Assembly: GCA_017303805.1 (NCBI GenBank)
Contig: JAFLBQ010000002.1
Location: 186,001-250,000, forward strand
Length of the DNA: 64,000 nucleotides
Direction: 5' to 3'
Origin: Cytophagales bacterium
GTDB taxonomy: Bacteria > Bacteroidota > Bacteroidia > Cytophagales > Cyclobacteriaceae
Shown: positions 16,942 through 25,375 of the stretch, in pieces
How positions within the stretch are numbered: position 1 is the first letter of the stretch
Layout: each line of letters opens with the position of its first letter
Notes under the pieces: generated by a model
The model's database searches: none
The model's input: the letters and a program-made list of their open reading frames with translations, nothing else
What the model was told of the DNA's origin: nothing
Position numbers and translations under genes: made by a program

Positions 16942-17328
16942 GTGAAAAAGCCGGTTGCCTATTTGCTTACAGTAGTTATCCTTACGGGATCGCTGATGGA
17001 TCTTCACGATCTTTCAAAAATTCCGTATATGATTAGCCACTTTCAACAACATAAAAACAAAGCAGCCGCTTTTTCGATAACCGATTTTTTTGATCTGCAT
17101 TACGGAGCGCAGGCCGAACAGCACGATCAGCAAGAGCATGAACAACATCAAGGGCTGCCCTTTAAAACGCACGATTGCACCTTTGCCCACATGGGCATGA
17201 TGTTGCCATGCTTTGAGCCCCGCATCGAATCTTCGTTTAGTCTTACCATTCGGTACAACAATTTTTACGAATCAACCTACTCCTCGCACATCGGCCATGC
17301 CATTTGGCAACCACCGCGAGTTGGGTAG
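16942..17328 (+). CDS. Small exported histidine-rich protein, likely metal-efflux associated
   Basis: A 128-residue protein beginning at GTG 16942. It has an N-terminal hydrophobic segment (about residues 5-20) that could be a signal peptide or anchor, then a region with many His, Asp, Glu and Gln (HYGAQAEQHDQQEHEQHQG, about residues 53-71), and further H, M and C residues (THDCTFAHMGMMLPCF). Such a composition suggests binding of transition metals. No catalytic family is recognised. It lies 80 bp before czcA on the same strand, so a periplasmic metal buffer or sensor for the efflux system is a reasonable inference. The GTG start is uncertain; no ATG lies nearby in the same frame. Confidence 0.7.
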   Translation: MKKPVAYLLTVVILTGSLMDLHDLSKIPYMISHFQQHKNKAAAFSITDFFDLHYGAQAEQHDQQEHEQHQGLPFKTHDCTFAHMGMMLPCFEPRIESSFSLTIRYNNFYESTYSSHIGHAIWQPPRVG

Positions 17329-17408
17329 CTAACCCGGTGTGCTGGTTCTAAAAAGAAGCGGGCATATCCAATTATCTTCCGGTTCAGTTTTTCTAAAATT
17401 TCATTCTT

Positions 17409-20400
17409 ATGCTTCATGGCATTATTTCCTTTTCAATAAGGAATAAGGTCATCGTTGGTATGCTAACCATAGCCCTCATTATTTGGGGTGGCTATTCGTT
17501 AAAGCAGTTGCCCATCGATGCCGTTCCTGATATTACCAACAACCAGGTGCAGATCATTACGGTTTCGCCTACGCTGGCGGCACCGGAAGTGGAGCGCCTG
17601 ATTACCTTTCCGGTTGAACAAACCATGGCTACGATTCCACAAATCGTAGAGATGCGTTCGATCTCGCGCTTTGGGTTGTCTTTAGTTACCGTAGTGTTTG
17701 AAGACGATACCGATATTTACTGGGCTCGCCAGCAAGTAAACGAACGGCTTGCACGCGCCAAGGAGCAAATTCCGGCAGGAGCCGGAGCCCCGGAAATCGG
17801 GCCGCTCTCTACGGGCCTAAGCGAAATTTATCAATACATCTTGCGAGCCAAACCCGGCTATGAGCAGAAATACAATGCCATGGAATTGCGCACCATTCAA
17901 GATTGGATTGTGCGCAGGCAACTTATTGGCACCAAGGGCGTGGCCGATGTAAGCAGCTTTGGCGGGTACATAAAGCAATACGAAATAGCCTTAGACCCCG
18001 ACAAACTAAGAAGTGTAAACACAACCCTTACCGAGGTTTTTGATGCGTTGGAGAAAAACAATCAAAACACCGGGGGCGCTTATATCGAGCGCAACCCCTA
18101 CGCCTATTACATCCGCAGCGAAGGGCTGATAGCAACACCGGGAGACATTGAGCAGATTGTTGTTAAAAATCTAAATGGACTGCCCGTGCTGATACGGCAC
18201 GTTGCCGAAGTAAAACTTGGAAACGCAGCGCGCTATGGGGCGCTCACTTTTAACGATGAAGGCGAAGTAGCAGGGGCCATTGTGCTCATGCTTAAAGGCG
18301 AAAACTCATCGGCCGTAATTGAGAATGTAAAAAAACGGATTGACCAGATTAAAACCAGTTTGCCGGAAGGAGTTGAAATAATTCCGTACCTGGACCGCAC
18401 CAAACTGGTTAACAACGCCATTGAAACCGTTACGAAAAACCTGGCCGAAGGTGCGCTGATTGTGGTTTTTGTACTCGTACTCATGCTCGGTAATTTCCGT
18501 GCGGGGCTGGTGGTGGCCTCTGTTATTCCATTGGCTATGCTGTTTGCCATTGCCATGATGAACCTGTTTGGCGTTTCGGGCAACCTCATGAGCCTGGGTG
18601 CAATTGATTTTGGTCTTATTGTAGATGGTGCTGTAATTATTGTAGAAGCTACTATGCATCACCTGGGGGTGGATAAGACCATGCGTAAACTTACCCGCCA
18701 ACAAATGAACGAAGAGGTGGAGCATGCAGCCAGCAACATGATGCGCTCAGCGGCCTTTGGCCAAATCATAATTTTGATTGTGTACTTACCCATTTTGTCG
18801 CTGGTAGGCATAGAAGGTAAAATGTTTGCCCCTATGGCACAAACTGTTTCGTTTGCCATTCTGGGCGCCATGGTGTTATCGCTCACGTATGTACCTGTGG
18901 TTTCGTCTTTGCTGTTGAGCAAACAAACCGGTCACAAAAAAAATATTTCTGATCGCATTATGGGCTTTTTCTACAAAGCCTATGCGCCCGTTATTGTGGC
19001 CGCCTTGCGCAAACGCGTTGTAGTTATAGGCGTTGCGCTTCTCTTATTTATAGCAAGCCTGGTGGTGTTTGCCCGTTTGGGTGGTGAGTTTATACCTCAA
19101 TTGGATGAGGGTGACTTTGCAGTACAAACTCAACTGATTACTGGAAGCTCGCTCGGCCAGATGATTGAAACCACGCAAAGAAGCTCGCGCGTTTTGCTCA
19201 ATCACTTTCCGGAAGTAAAAATGGTTGTTGGCAAAATCGGAACCTCAGAAATTCCAACCGACCCCATGCCCCTTACCGAAAGCGATCTGATTGTGGTGTT
19301 AAAAGATAAATCCGAATGGACCTCTGCAACTACACGCGATGAACTGGCAACCAAAATGTCGGACAAGTTGCATGAAAGCATGCCCGGTGTTACGTATGGA
19401 TTTCAGCAACCCATACAAATGCGCTTTAATGAACTGATGACCGGTGCCCGCCAGGATGTGGTTGTAAAAATTTATGGCGAAGACCTTGAATTACTGGCAC
19501 GCTATGCCGGCCAGATTGGAAAAATTGCGCAGGAGATTGATGGAGCCGAAGACGTTTATGTAGAACCCATTGGGGGCATGCCCCAGATTTTGGTGCAGTG
19601 GAACCGTGAAAGTCTGGCCCGCTTTGGGGTAAGCATTGAAGCTGCCAACCGCGTGTTGCGCGCTGGCTTTAGCGGTGAAGCCGCAGGCCTTGTCTATGAA
19701 AACGAAAAACGATTTGACCTGGTGGTGCGATTAGCCCGCGAAAACAGAACCCAACTGGATGACGTGAAACGGCTTTCGGTACAAACTCCGCTTGGGCTAC
19801 AAGTACCCCTGGAGCAATTGGCAACCATTGAGTTAGTGATTGGTGCCAACCAGCTTCAGCGCGATGATGCCAAACGCAGAATTGTAGTGGGCTTTAATGT
19901 GCGTGGCCGCGATGTAGAAAGTATTGTAAACGAACTGGATCACTTGATTTCTACCCGCTTAAAATTTGAAGCCGGTTATTATGTTACGTATGGCGGGGCC
20001 TTCAAAAACCTGGAAGAGGCAAAGCAACGCTTACTGGTTGCTGTGCCGCTGGCATTGGTGCTCATCTTCTTATTATTGTACTTCTCCTTTCACTCATTTC
20101 GGCACAGCCTGCTCATCTTCACGGCCATCCCACTCTCGGCTATTGGGGGCGTGTTTGCCTTGTGGCTACGCGATATGCCCTTCAGTATTTCTGCCGGTGT
20201 TGGCTTCATTGCGCTGTTTGGGGTTGCAGTATTAAATGGCATTGTACTTATTGCCGAGTTCAACACATTGAAAAATGCCGGCCTTGGCATAACCGAAGTA
20301 GTACGCAGAGGTACCGAGGTGCGCTTGCGGCCGGTGCTTATGACCGCCCTCGTTGCATCCCTTGGCTTTTTGCCGATGGCGCTCTCGCATGGTGCAGGGG

Positions 20401-20528
20401 CCGAAGTGCAGCGGCCATTGGCAACCGTTGTTATTGGCGGCCTCATCACAGCCACGCTACTCACATTGGTTGTGCTCCCTGTCTTATACACTTTATTCGA
20501 AAAGAAAATTCAATCTGTAGAAATATGA
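17409..20528 (+). CDS. czcA: CzcA-type heavy-metal efflux RND pump
   Basis: A 1039-residue inner-membrane RND transporter of the heavy-metal efflux (HME) class. The TM4 proton-relay motif reads DFGLIVDGAVIIVE with D400, D406 and E413, the pattern of divalent-cation pumps (Co/Zn/Cd; CzcA/CnrA/NccA) rather than the monovalent CusA type. There are twelve predicted membrane segments and two large periplasmic loops; length is typical. It exports metal with the TolC-like protein and adaptor encoded immediately downstream. Its stop codon overlaps the next ATG (ATGA, 4 nt). Exact ion cannot be fixed by sequence alone. Confidence 0.94.
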   Translation: MLHGIISFSIRNKVIVGMLTIALIIWGGYSLKQLPIDAVPDITNNQVQIITVSPTLAAPEVERLITFPVEQTMATIPQIVEMRSISRFGLSLVTVVFEDDTDIYWARQQVNERLARAKEQIPAGAGAPEIGPLSTGLSEIYQYILRAKPGYEQKYNAMELRTIQDWIVRRQLIGTKGVADVSSFGGYIKQYEIALDPDKLRSVNTTLTEVFDALEKNNQNTGGAYIERNPYAYYIRSEGLIATPGDIEQIVVKNLNGLPVLIRHVAEVKLGNAARYGALTFNDEGEVAGAIVLMLKGENSSAVIENVKKRIDQIKTSLPEGVEIIPYLDRTKLVNNAIETVTKNLAEGALIVVFVLVLMLGNFRAGLVVASVIPLAMLFAIAMMNLFGVSGNLMSLGAIDFGLIVDGAVIIVEATMHHLGVDKTMRKLTRQQMNEEVEHAASNMMRSAAFGQIIILIVYLPILSLVGIEGKMFAPMAQTVSFAILGAMVLSLTYVPVVSSLLLSKQTGHKKNISDRIMGFFYKAYAPVIVAALRKRVVVIGVALLLFIASLVVFARLGGEFIPQLDEGDFAVQTQLITGSSLGQMIETTQRSSRVLLNHFPEVKMVVGKIGTSEIPTDPMPLTESDLIVVLKDKSEWTSATTRDELATKMSDKLHESMPGVTYGFQQPIQMRFNELMTGARQDVVVKIYGEDLELLARYAGQIGKIAQEIDGAEDVYVEPIGGMPQILVQWNRESLARFGVSIEAANRVLRAGFSGEAAGLVYENEKRFDLVVRLARENRTQLDDVKRLSVQTPLGLQVPLEQLATIELVIGANQLQRDDAKRRIVVGFNVRGRDVESIVNELDHLISTRLKFEAGYYVTYGGAFKNLEEAKQRLLVAVPLALVLIFLLLYFSFHSFRHSLLIFTAIPLSAIGGVFALWLRDMPFSISAGVGFIALFGVAVLNGIVLIAEFNTLKNAGLGITEVVRRGTEVRLRPVLMTALVASLGFLPMALSHGAGAEVQRPLATVVIGGLITATLLTLVVLPVLYTLFEKKIQSVEI

Positions 20529-21742
20529 TTACCCGCATTAAACTTTTTATCGCGCTTTCGCTGATTGGTTTTTACACACACGCTCAAAAGCTGAACCGCG
20601 AAGAAGCCGTGCAGGCGGCCTTGAAAAACAATGAAAAAATAAAAGCTACCAGCCTTCAGATTGATCAGGCCCGCCAGGCAAAAAGAGCCTCGGCCGATTT
20701 CGGAAATTTTTCGGCTGTGATTATGAAAGGCCAGTACAACACCATTGAGCAGGATAATAATCTTACCCTTACGCAAGGCATTCCATTTCCTTCTACACTT
20801 GCCGCGCAGGTAAAGTTAGGTCAGGAGCATGTAACGGGTGCGCAGGTTAACCTGGTAGCAAGCCAAAACAATCTGGCTTTCGAAGTAAAAACAGCCTACG
20901 AAACACTTTTGTATTACACTGCTTTGCAGCAACTCTTGCTTTCGCAGGATAGTCTCTTTACCGACTTTGCGCGGGCGGCAACAGCGCGCTACAAAGCGGG
21001 CGAAACCACGCTGCTCGAAAAAGTAACAGCCGAAAGCCAGCAACTCGAAGCCCGCAATCAACTGCAAAAAAATGAAGCTGATATTTACATGGTGCAATCG
21101 CGGTTGCAACTGTTGTTGAATAGCACCGAACCGCTGGTGCCAACCGATGCATTTCTAAAAAGAACGCTAGCCGATGGAACCATTGCCAATAACCCACTGG
21201 TGCATGTAGAATTGCAGCAAGCTAAAATTAACCGCCAGGTGTTACGCGTAGAACGCAATCGCTTTTTGCCAACCCTTGAGCTGGGGTATTTCAACCAGAC
21301 GTTAATCGGATACCAGAACACCAACGGCAGCGACATCTTCTACAATAAGAACTCCCGCTTTCAGGGCTTTATGGTTGGGGCTTCGTTTCCACTTTGGTTT
21401 GCCCCACAAGCGGCACGGGCCAAAGCAGCGGCAATCGGTTTTGAGGCCAGCCAAAAGAATGCGCAGTACGCCCAATCGGTAATCTTACAAGAGTATGAAC
21501 AAACCCAGCGCGAGTTACTAAAAAATGAAGTGAGTCTTTCTTTCTACGAAACCTCCGCATTACAAAATGCCACCCTTATTATTTCGCAGGCTGCTAAATC
21601 ATTTCGTGCGGGCGAAATCAATTATGTAGAATACTTGCAAGCGCTACGCACCGCCTTAAGCATTAAAACAAATTACCTCGCTGCCTTACAGCAATACAAT
21701 TTAACGTTAACTAAACTGGAACACTTAACCGGAAGTTTTTAA
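20525..21742 (+). CDS. TolC-family outer-membrane efflux protein
   Basis: The start is ATG 20525, overlapping the czcA stop by 4 nt, giving 405 residues; a longer open frame upstream lies inside czcA and is not coding. A signal peptide (about 1-21, ending THAQ) precedes two outer-membrane efflux repeats rich in long helices (AVQAALKNNEKIKAT, EYLQALRTALSIKTNYL). It forms the trimeric outer-membrane channel of the RND system. Gene order pump, channel, adaptor is common for Bacteroidota CzcABC-like operons. Confidence 0.9.
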   Translation: MITRIKLFIALSLIGFYTHAQKLNREEAVQAALKNNEKIKATSLQIDQARQAKRASADFGNFSAVIMKGQYNTIEQDNNLTLTQGIPFPSTLAAQVKLGQEHVTGAQVNLVASQNNLAFEVKTAYETLLYYTALQQLLLSQDSLFTDFARAATARYKAGETTLLEKVTAESQQLEARNQLQKNEADIYMVQSRLQLLLNSTEPLVPTDAFLKRTLADGTIANNPLVHVELQQAKINRQVLRVERNRFLPTLELGYFNQTLIGYQNTNGSDIFYNKNSRFQGFMVGASFPLWFAPQAARAKAAAIGFEASQKNAQYAQSVILQEYEQTQRELLKNEVSLSFYETSALQNATLIISQAAKSFRAGEINYVEYLQALRTALSIKTNYLAALQQYNLTLTKLEHLTGSF

Positions 21743-21745
21743 AAA

Positions 21746-22876
21746 ATGAAAACTATAAACTCATTCTATATCCTGTTGCTGGTAGCCGCATCGGCCTGTA
21801 CCAGCCCTACCGATCAGCGGTCAAATGAAGAACCCGTGGTTGAGGCACACTCTGTTCATCTGACTGATGAACAGATTAAAACCTTTAACCTGCAGCTTGG
21901 CCACATCGAAGAAAAAGTGATCAGCAGCCCACTGCGGGTTAGTGGCATGCTCGATGTTCCGCCTCAAAACCTGGTAACCATTGCCGCGCCTATGGGTGGC
22001 TTTGTAAAACACACCGAGTTATTGCAAGGAATGCGCGTAACGCAAGGGCAGGTTGTTGCCACGTTGGAACACCAGGATTACATTCAATTGCAGCAAGACT
22101 ACCTGGATAGCAAAGCACAGTTAGACTATTTGCAGTTAGAATATAGCCGCCAGCAAGAGTTAGCAAAAGAAAATGTAAATGCCACCAAAGCGTTGCAGCA
22201 GGCCAAATCAAATTACGAAGCCGCCAAAGCACGCGAAGGTGGCTTACGTGCCAGGCTCAAGTTACTTAACATTACTCCGGCTACGCTTGAGGCAGACGGG
22301 ATTAAAAGCACCATCAACATCGTTACACCTATAAGCGGTTTTGTAACCGAAGTAAACGTAAACCGGGGTGCTTTTGTAAACAGCACCGATGCCATGTTTA
22401 AAATTGTTGATACCGATCATTTGCATGCCGAAGCGCAAGTGTTTGAGCAAGATGCAGGCCGGTTAAAAATCGGACAGGTGGTAAAAATCCGGTTGGTTAA
22501 CGAACCAAAAGAAAGGTTGGCGAGTGTCCATCTTATTGGTAAAGAAATTTCAGCAACCCGTACCGTTCGGGTGCACTGCCATCTTAACGAAGAAGATCAC
22601 ACCCTTATACCCGGCCAATATTTTACGGCCACCATTGCTACGGATGGAGCTGCTGTAAAGGCCGTGCCGCAAGATGCTGTGGTTAGCTTTGAAGGCGAGA
22701 ATTACCTCTTCTTCAGCAAAGGCAACGGGAGTTTTGGTTGGACGAAGGTAGAAACCGGGGCCACGCAAGATGACTCTATTGCAATCACACTACCGGAAAA
22801 TTTTGATTTAACTTTACCCGTTGTGATTAAAGGTGGTTATACACTCATCAGCATTTTAAAAAACGTTGCCGAATAA
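21746..22876 (+). CDS. RND efflux periplasmic adaptor (CzcB/CusB-like, probable lipoprotein)
   Basis: A 376-residue membrane-fusion protein. The N-terminus has a signal sequence followed by Cys (LLVAASAC), a plausible though not ideal lipobox. A barrel-sandwich hybrid (PMGGFVKHTELLQGMRVTQG), a helical hairpin with heptad-like Q/E/A pattern (about residues 110-170) and beta-barrel domains follow. It couples the inner-membrane pump to the outer-membrane channel. The gene begins 4 nt after the channel gene, and its stop overlaps the next start (TAATG). Confidence 0.92.
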   Translation: MKTINSFYILLLVAASACTSPTDQRSNEEPVVEAHSVHLTDEQIKTFNLQLGHIEEKVISSPLRVSGMLDVPPQNLVTIAAPMGGFVKHTELLQGMRVTQGQVVATLEHQDYIQLQQDYLDSKAQLDYLQLEYSRQQELAKENVNATKALQQAKSNYEAAKAREGGLRARLKLLNITPATLEADGIKSTINIVTPISGFVTEVNVNRGAFVNSTDAMFKIVDTDHLHAEAQVFEQDAGRLKIGQVVKIRLVNEPKERLASVHLIGKEISATRTVRVHCHLNEEDHTLIPGQYFTATIATDGAAVKAVPQDAVVSFEGENYLFFSKGNGSFGWTKVETGATQDDSIAITLPENFDLTLPVVIKGGYTLISILKNVAE

Positions 22877-23592
22877 TGCGCCTCGGGTTGCTTCTTGTTT
22901 TGCAGATAACTGCCGCAGTGGCCAACAGCCAACCGTCCGATACGGTGCACCATAAAACTACGTGGTTGAAAAAAGTGGTTGTTCCGGCTGCCATGGTTAC
23001 AACAGGGCTCATTGCTCTTGACGAAGATAATTTCGTTACGCGTTTTCATATTCAGGAAGAACGGCAAGAACACTTTCCCTACTTTAGCTCGCACCTGGAT
23101 GATTACCTGCAATATTCACCGGCCGCACTGGTTTACGGATTGCAGGCTACCGGTGTAAACGGTAAAAATCCACTGGCAGAACAAACCATTCTGCTCTTCA
23201 AATCAGAGGTGGTCATGGCCTCGGTGGTGTACCTGCTAAAGCAAACCACTAACGTGCAGCGACCTGACCATTCAACCTATAATTCATTTCCCAGCGGGCA
23301 CACCGCGCAGGCATTTGTGGCTGCAACTTTTTTACACAAAGAATATGGGGCCAAAAGTGTATGGTATAGCATTGGCGGGTACACGGTTGCAACAGCCATT
23401 GGCACCTTTCGGGTATTGAACAACCGGCATTGGCTTTCGGATGTGTTGGTAGGTGGTGCCATTGGAATTCTTTCGACCGAATTGGTTTATGCAACCCACC
23501 AACACAAATGGAGCAAACGCAAAGCAAGGTTTACTGCATTGCCCTTTCACCAGCAAGGGGCCACCGGTTTTTATGCAGCCCTCCATTTTTAA
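22876..23592 (+). CDS. PAP2-family phosphatase
   Basis: A 238-residue protein with a signal or anchor sequence and the three PAP2 signatures: K122-X6-R129-P130, PSGH (139-142) and R179-X5-H185-X3-D189. The family removes phosphate from lipid phosphates or undecaprenyl pyrophosphate in membranes. The start overlaps the adaptor stop by 1 nt, so it belongs to the metal efflux operon by position. Whether it works in metal resistance or simply shares the transcript is unclear; PAP2 genes are seen near CzcABC operons in other Bacteroidota as I recall, but I could not check this. Confidence 0.88.
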   Translation: MRLGLLLVLQITAAVANSQPSDTVHHKTTWLKKVVVPAAMVTTGLIALDEDNFVTRFHIQEERQEHFPYFSSHLDDYLQYSPAALVYGLQATGVNGKNPLAEQTILLFKSEVVMASVVYLLKQTTNVQRPDHSTYNSFPSGHTAQAFVAATFLHKEYGAKSVWYSIGGYTVATAIGTFRVLNNRHWLSDVLVGGAIGILSTELVYATHQHKWSKRKARFTALPFHQQGATGFYAALHF

Positions 23593-23673
23593 TCATTTCT
23601 TAATCGATATAAGAATAGGGCCCGGCACGGATGTGTAAGTTTTTTTGCTCCTTGCAAAGCTTTATTGGCTTTT

Positions 23674-24318
23674 ATGTTTCAGTACACGCTGCCCGACCTG
23701 GCTATTTACGCGCTAGGCTTTTTTGCACAATCGCTTTTTGGAACCCGCATCTTAATACAATGGATTAAATCCGAACGGCAAGGCCGCGTAGTTTCACCCA
23801 CGGTATTTTGGGTTCTGAGTTTACTCGCTTCGTTTTTATTTTTGATTTATGGGGCCTTACGCCACGATGCCGTTATCCTGTTTGGGCAAACCATTTCTTT
23901 CTACATCTATATTCGCAACCTTCAACTAAAAGGGTTTTGGGTACGCATACCGCGTTGGGTGCGCATTCTTATTTCACCGCTTCCCTTTGTGTTGCTGGGG
24001 TGGATGTTCCTCTTCTATCCGCATTCCTTTCAGGCCATCGCAGTTAAAACAAATTTTACAGATCTTATTATTGTGATTGGCACCATTGGCCAGTTGTTGC
24101 TGAACTTCCGCTACTTCTATCAGTGGTATTATTCTGAGCAGGCCAACGAATCGTTGCTGCCCCTCGGGTTTTGGATTATCAGCGCACTGGCTTCAGTAAT
24201 GGTAGTTTATTATGCTGTTAACCGGCACGATCCTGTGCTGTTGGTTTCGCAGGCGCTGGGCTTTGTTGCCTATGCCCGTAACATTTACCTGGCATGGCGC
24301 AACCGCGAAGCATCTTAG
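23674..24318 (+). CDS. LAB_N (lipid-A-disaccharide synthase N-terminal domain-like) membrane protein
   Basis: A 214-residue integral membrane protein from ATG 23674 (a TTG nine bases earlier is less likely). It contains two copies of the LAB_N unit, each with the pattern G-X-X-X-Q-X-X-F-X-X-R/QW followed by hydrophobic helices: residues about 12-85 (FFAQSLFGTRILIQW) and about 115-210 (TIGQLLLNFRYFYQWYYSE). LAB_N proteins are associated with lipid A or glycolipid synthesis, but their precise job is unknown. It is 81 bp after the PAP2 gene and could be either the end of that operon or its own unit. Confidence 0.82.
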   Translation: MFQYTLPDLAIYALGFFAQSLFGTRILIQWIKSERQGRVVSPTVFWVLSLLASFLFLIYGALRHDAVILFGQTISFYIYIRNLQLKGFWVRIPRWVRILISPLPFVLLGWMFLFYPHSFQAIAVKTNFTDLIIVIGTIGQLLLNFRYFYQWYYSEQANESLLPLGFWIISALASVMVVYYAVNRHDPVLLVSQALGFVAYARNIYLAWRNREAS

Positions 24319-24567
24319 CGGTAAAGCCCGTTGGATGTAAGCGTATGAACGACCTGACAAATTCAACTTAAGAAAATAGTTGGTGGGTGTTGGTGGGTAT
24401 TATTTTGTTGATCCTTTCAAAATCAATCTCGGTAAACCATTCTTGTTTATTGGGAAAACTAAAGTATTCTATCCCACACTATTTGTCTTAAAGGCAAACC
24501 AGCTTGCGACTTGCTAACTGGCTTGGTCGACTCGCCAAGACGACCAAAAAAATAAGTATATTTGGAA

Positions 24568-24903
24568 ATGGACTTAATGACTTTAATAAAAGAGAGATAC
24601 ACAGAATTTGTTGACTTATGTCGTTCACATCGAGTGGACAAAATCTATGCATTTGGCTCATCCATTACCGACCATTTCGACCCAGAAAAGAGCGATATTG
24701 ACATTGTTGTTACGATTGACATTGACGACCCAATTGACCGTGGAGAAGCTCTTCTTTCATTATGGGACAACCTTGAGAATCTTTTCAAAAGAAAGGTAGA
24801 TTTATTAACAGAGGAGTCCATTCGAAATCCATTTCTCAAGGCCAATATCAATCGGACAAAAAAATTAATCTATGACGGAGAAGGAGAAAAAGTTTTTGTC
24901 TGA
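24568..24903 (+). CDS. MNT-type nucleotidyltransferase (antitoxin-like)
   Basis: A 111-residue minimal nucleotidyltransferase from ATG 24568 (an upstream TTG is possible). The catalytic GSX11DXD motif is complete: G30-S31 and D43-I-D45, within FGSSITDHFDPEKSDIDIVV. It overlaps the following HEPN gene by 32 nt, the arrangement of MntA/HepT (type VII) toxin-antitoxin modules, in which the MNT protein AMPylates the HEPN toxin. A TATATTTG -7 match ends 3 nt before the ATG (24557-24564), implying a nearly leaderless mRNA. The module is more AT-rich than its neighbours, suggesting transfer. Confidence 0.85.
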   Translation: MDLMTLIKERYTEFVDLCRSHRVDKIYAFGSSITDHFDPEKSDIDIVVTIDIDDPIDRGEALLSLWDNLENLFKRKVDLLTEESIRNPFLKANINRTKKLIYDGEGEKVFV

Positions 24904-25203
24904 CATAGTAAACTCAATTGACTTAATTGAGAGTTTTACGAAAGATTTGAAATCATTTAAAGATTATCAAAAAGACCTAAAGACCAAAGGGTTGTTGAAA
25001 GGCATTTAGGAATTATTGGCGAAGCGCTTAACAAATTTTTGAAGGAGTCCGAAATGAATGATTTAAAGAATGCTTCTCAAATAATCAGTTTGAGAAACAG
25101 ACTCATCCATTCCTATGATACCGTTGACGACTCAATTATTTGGTCCATTTTAACCCGACATTTAGGGCCGCTCAAAGATGAGGTTAAGAAAAAGACGGAA
25201 TGA
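24872..25203 (+). pseudogene. HEPN (DUF86/HepT-like) toxin gene with a frameshift
   Basis: The gene starts at ATG 24872 inside the nucleotidyltransferase gene. The first frame encodes MTEKEKKFLSDIVNSI... to residue 45, then stops at 25007-25009. The expected HEPN continuation (RVVERHLGIIGEALN, then RNRLIHSY) is present in the -1 frame from about 24988 to the TGA at 25201-25203. One base is missing around CCAAAGGG (24984-24991). The RX4HXY nuclease motif (Arg at 25093, His at 25108, Tyr at 25114) is intact in the second frame. It may be an inactivated toxin, a sequencing error or, less likely, programmed frameshifting. Confidence 0.8.
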
Positions 25204-25375
25204 GTGGTGGGCCTGCGCGCAGTCAAGAAGGAGATGCCCTTTCATAATACACTTGCAGTCATTACCCACATTTAACTAATCCTTTCCATGTGGGGCGCAT
25301 GCAGGATTTGGCAAAAGCATGCTAACTGTTTTTCAAAGCCCTCCCTCCACCAGCCGTAAATCGTATCTTGCGCGT

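Noticed and set aside
20162-20524. N-terminal extension of the TolC-like gene inside czcA
   Set aside because: The segment is out-of-frame czcA sequence rich in Cys, Trp and Arg; the signal peptide begins at ATG 20525.
24523-24547. A short inverted repeat (TTGGTCG/CGACCAA) before the nucleotidyltransferase gene as an attachment site
   Set aside because: Seven-base arms only, no second copy downstream of the HEPN gene and no integrase; insufficient for an att site.
24984-24991. Programmed -1 frameshift in the HEPN gene
   Set aside because: The heptamer is not of the X-XXY-YYZ form in the zero frame and no strong downstream hairpin is evident; decay or sequencing error is simpler.
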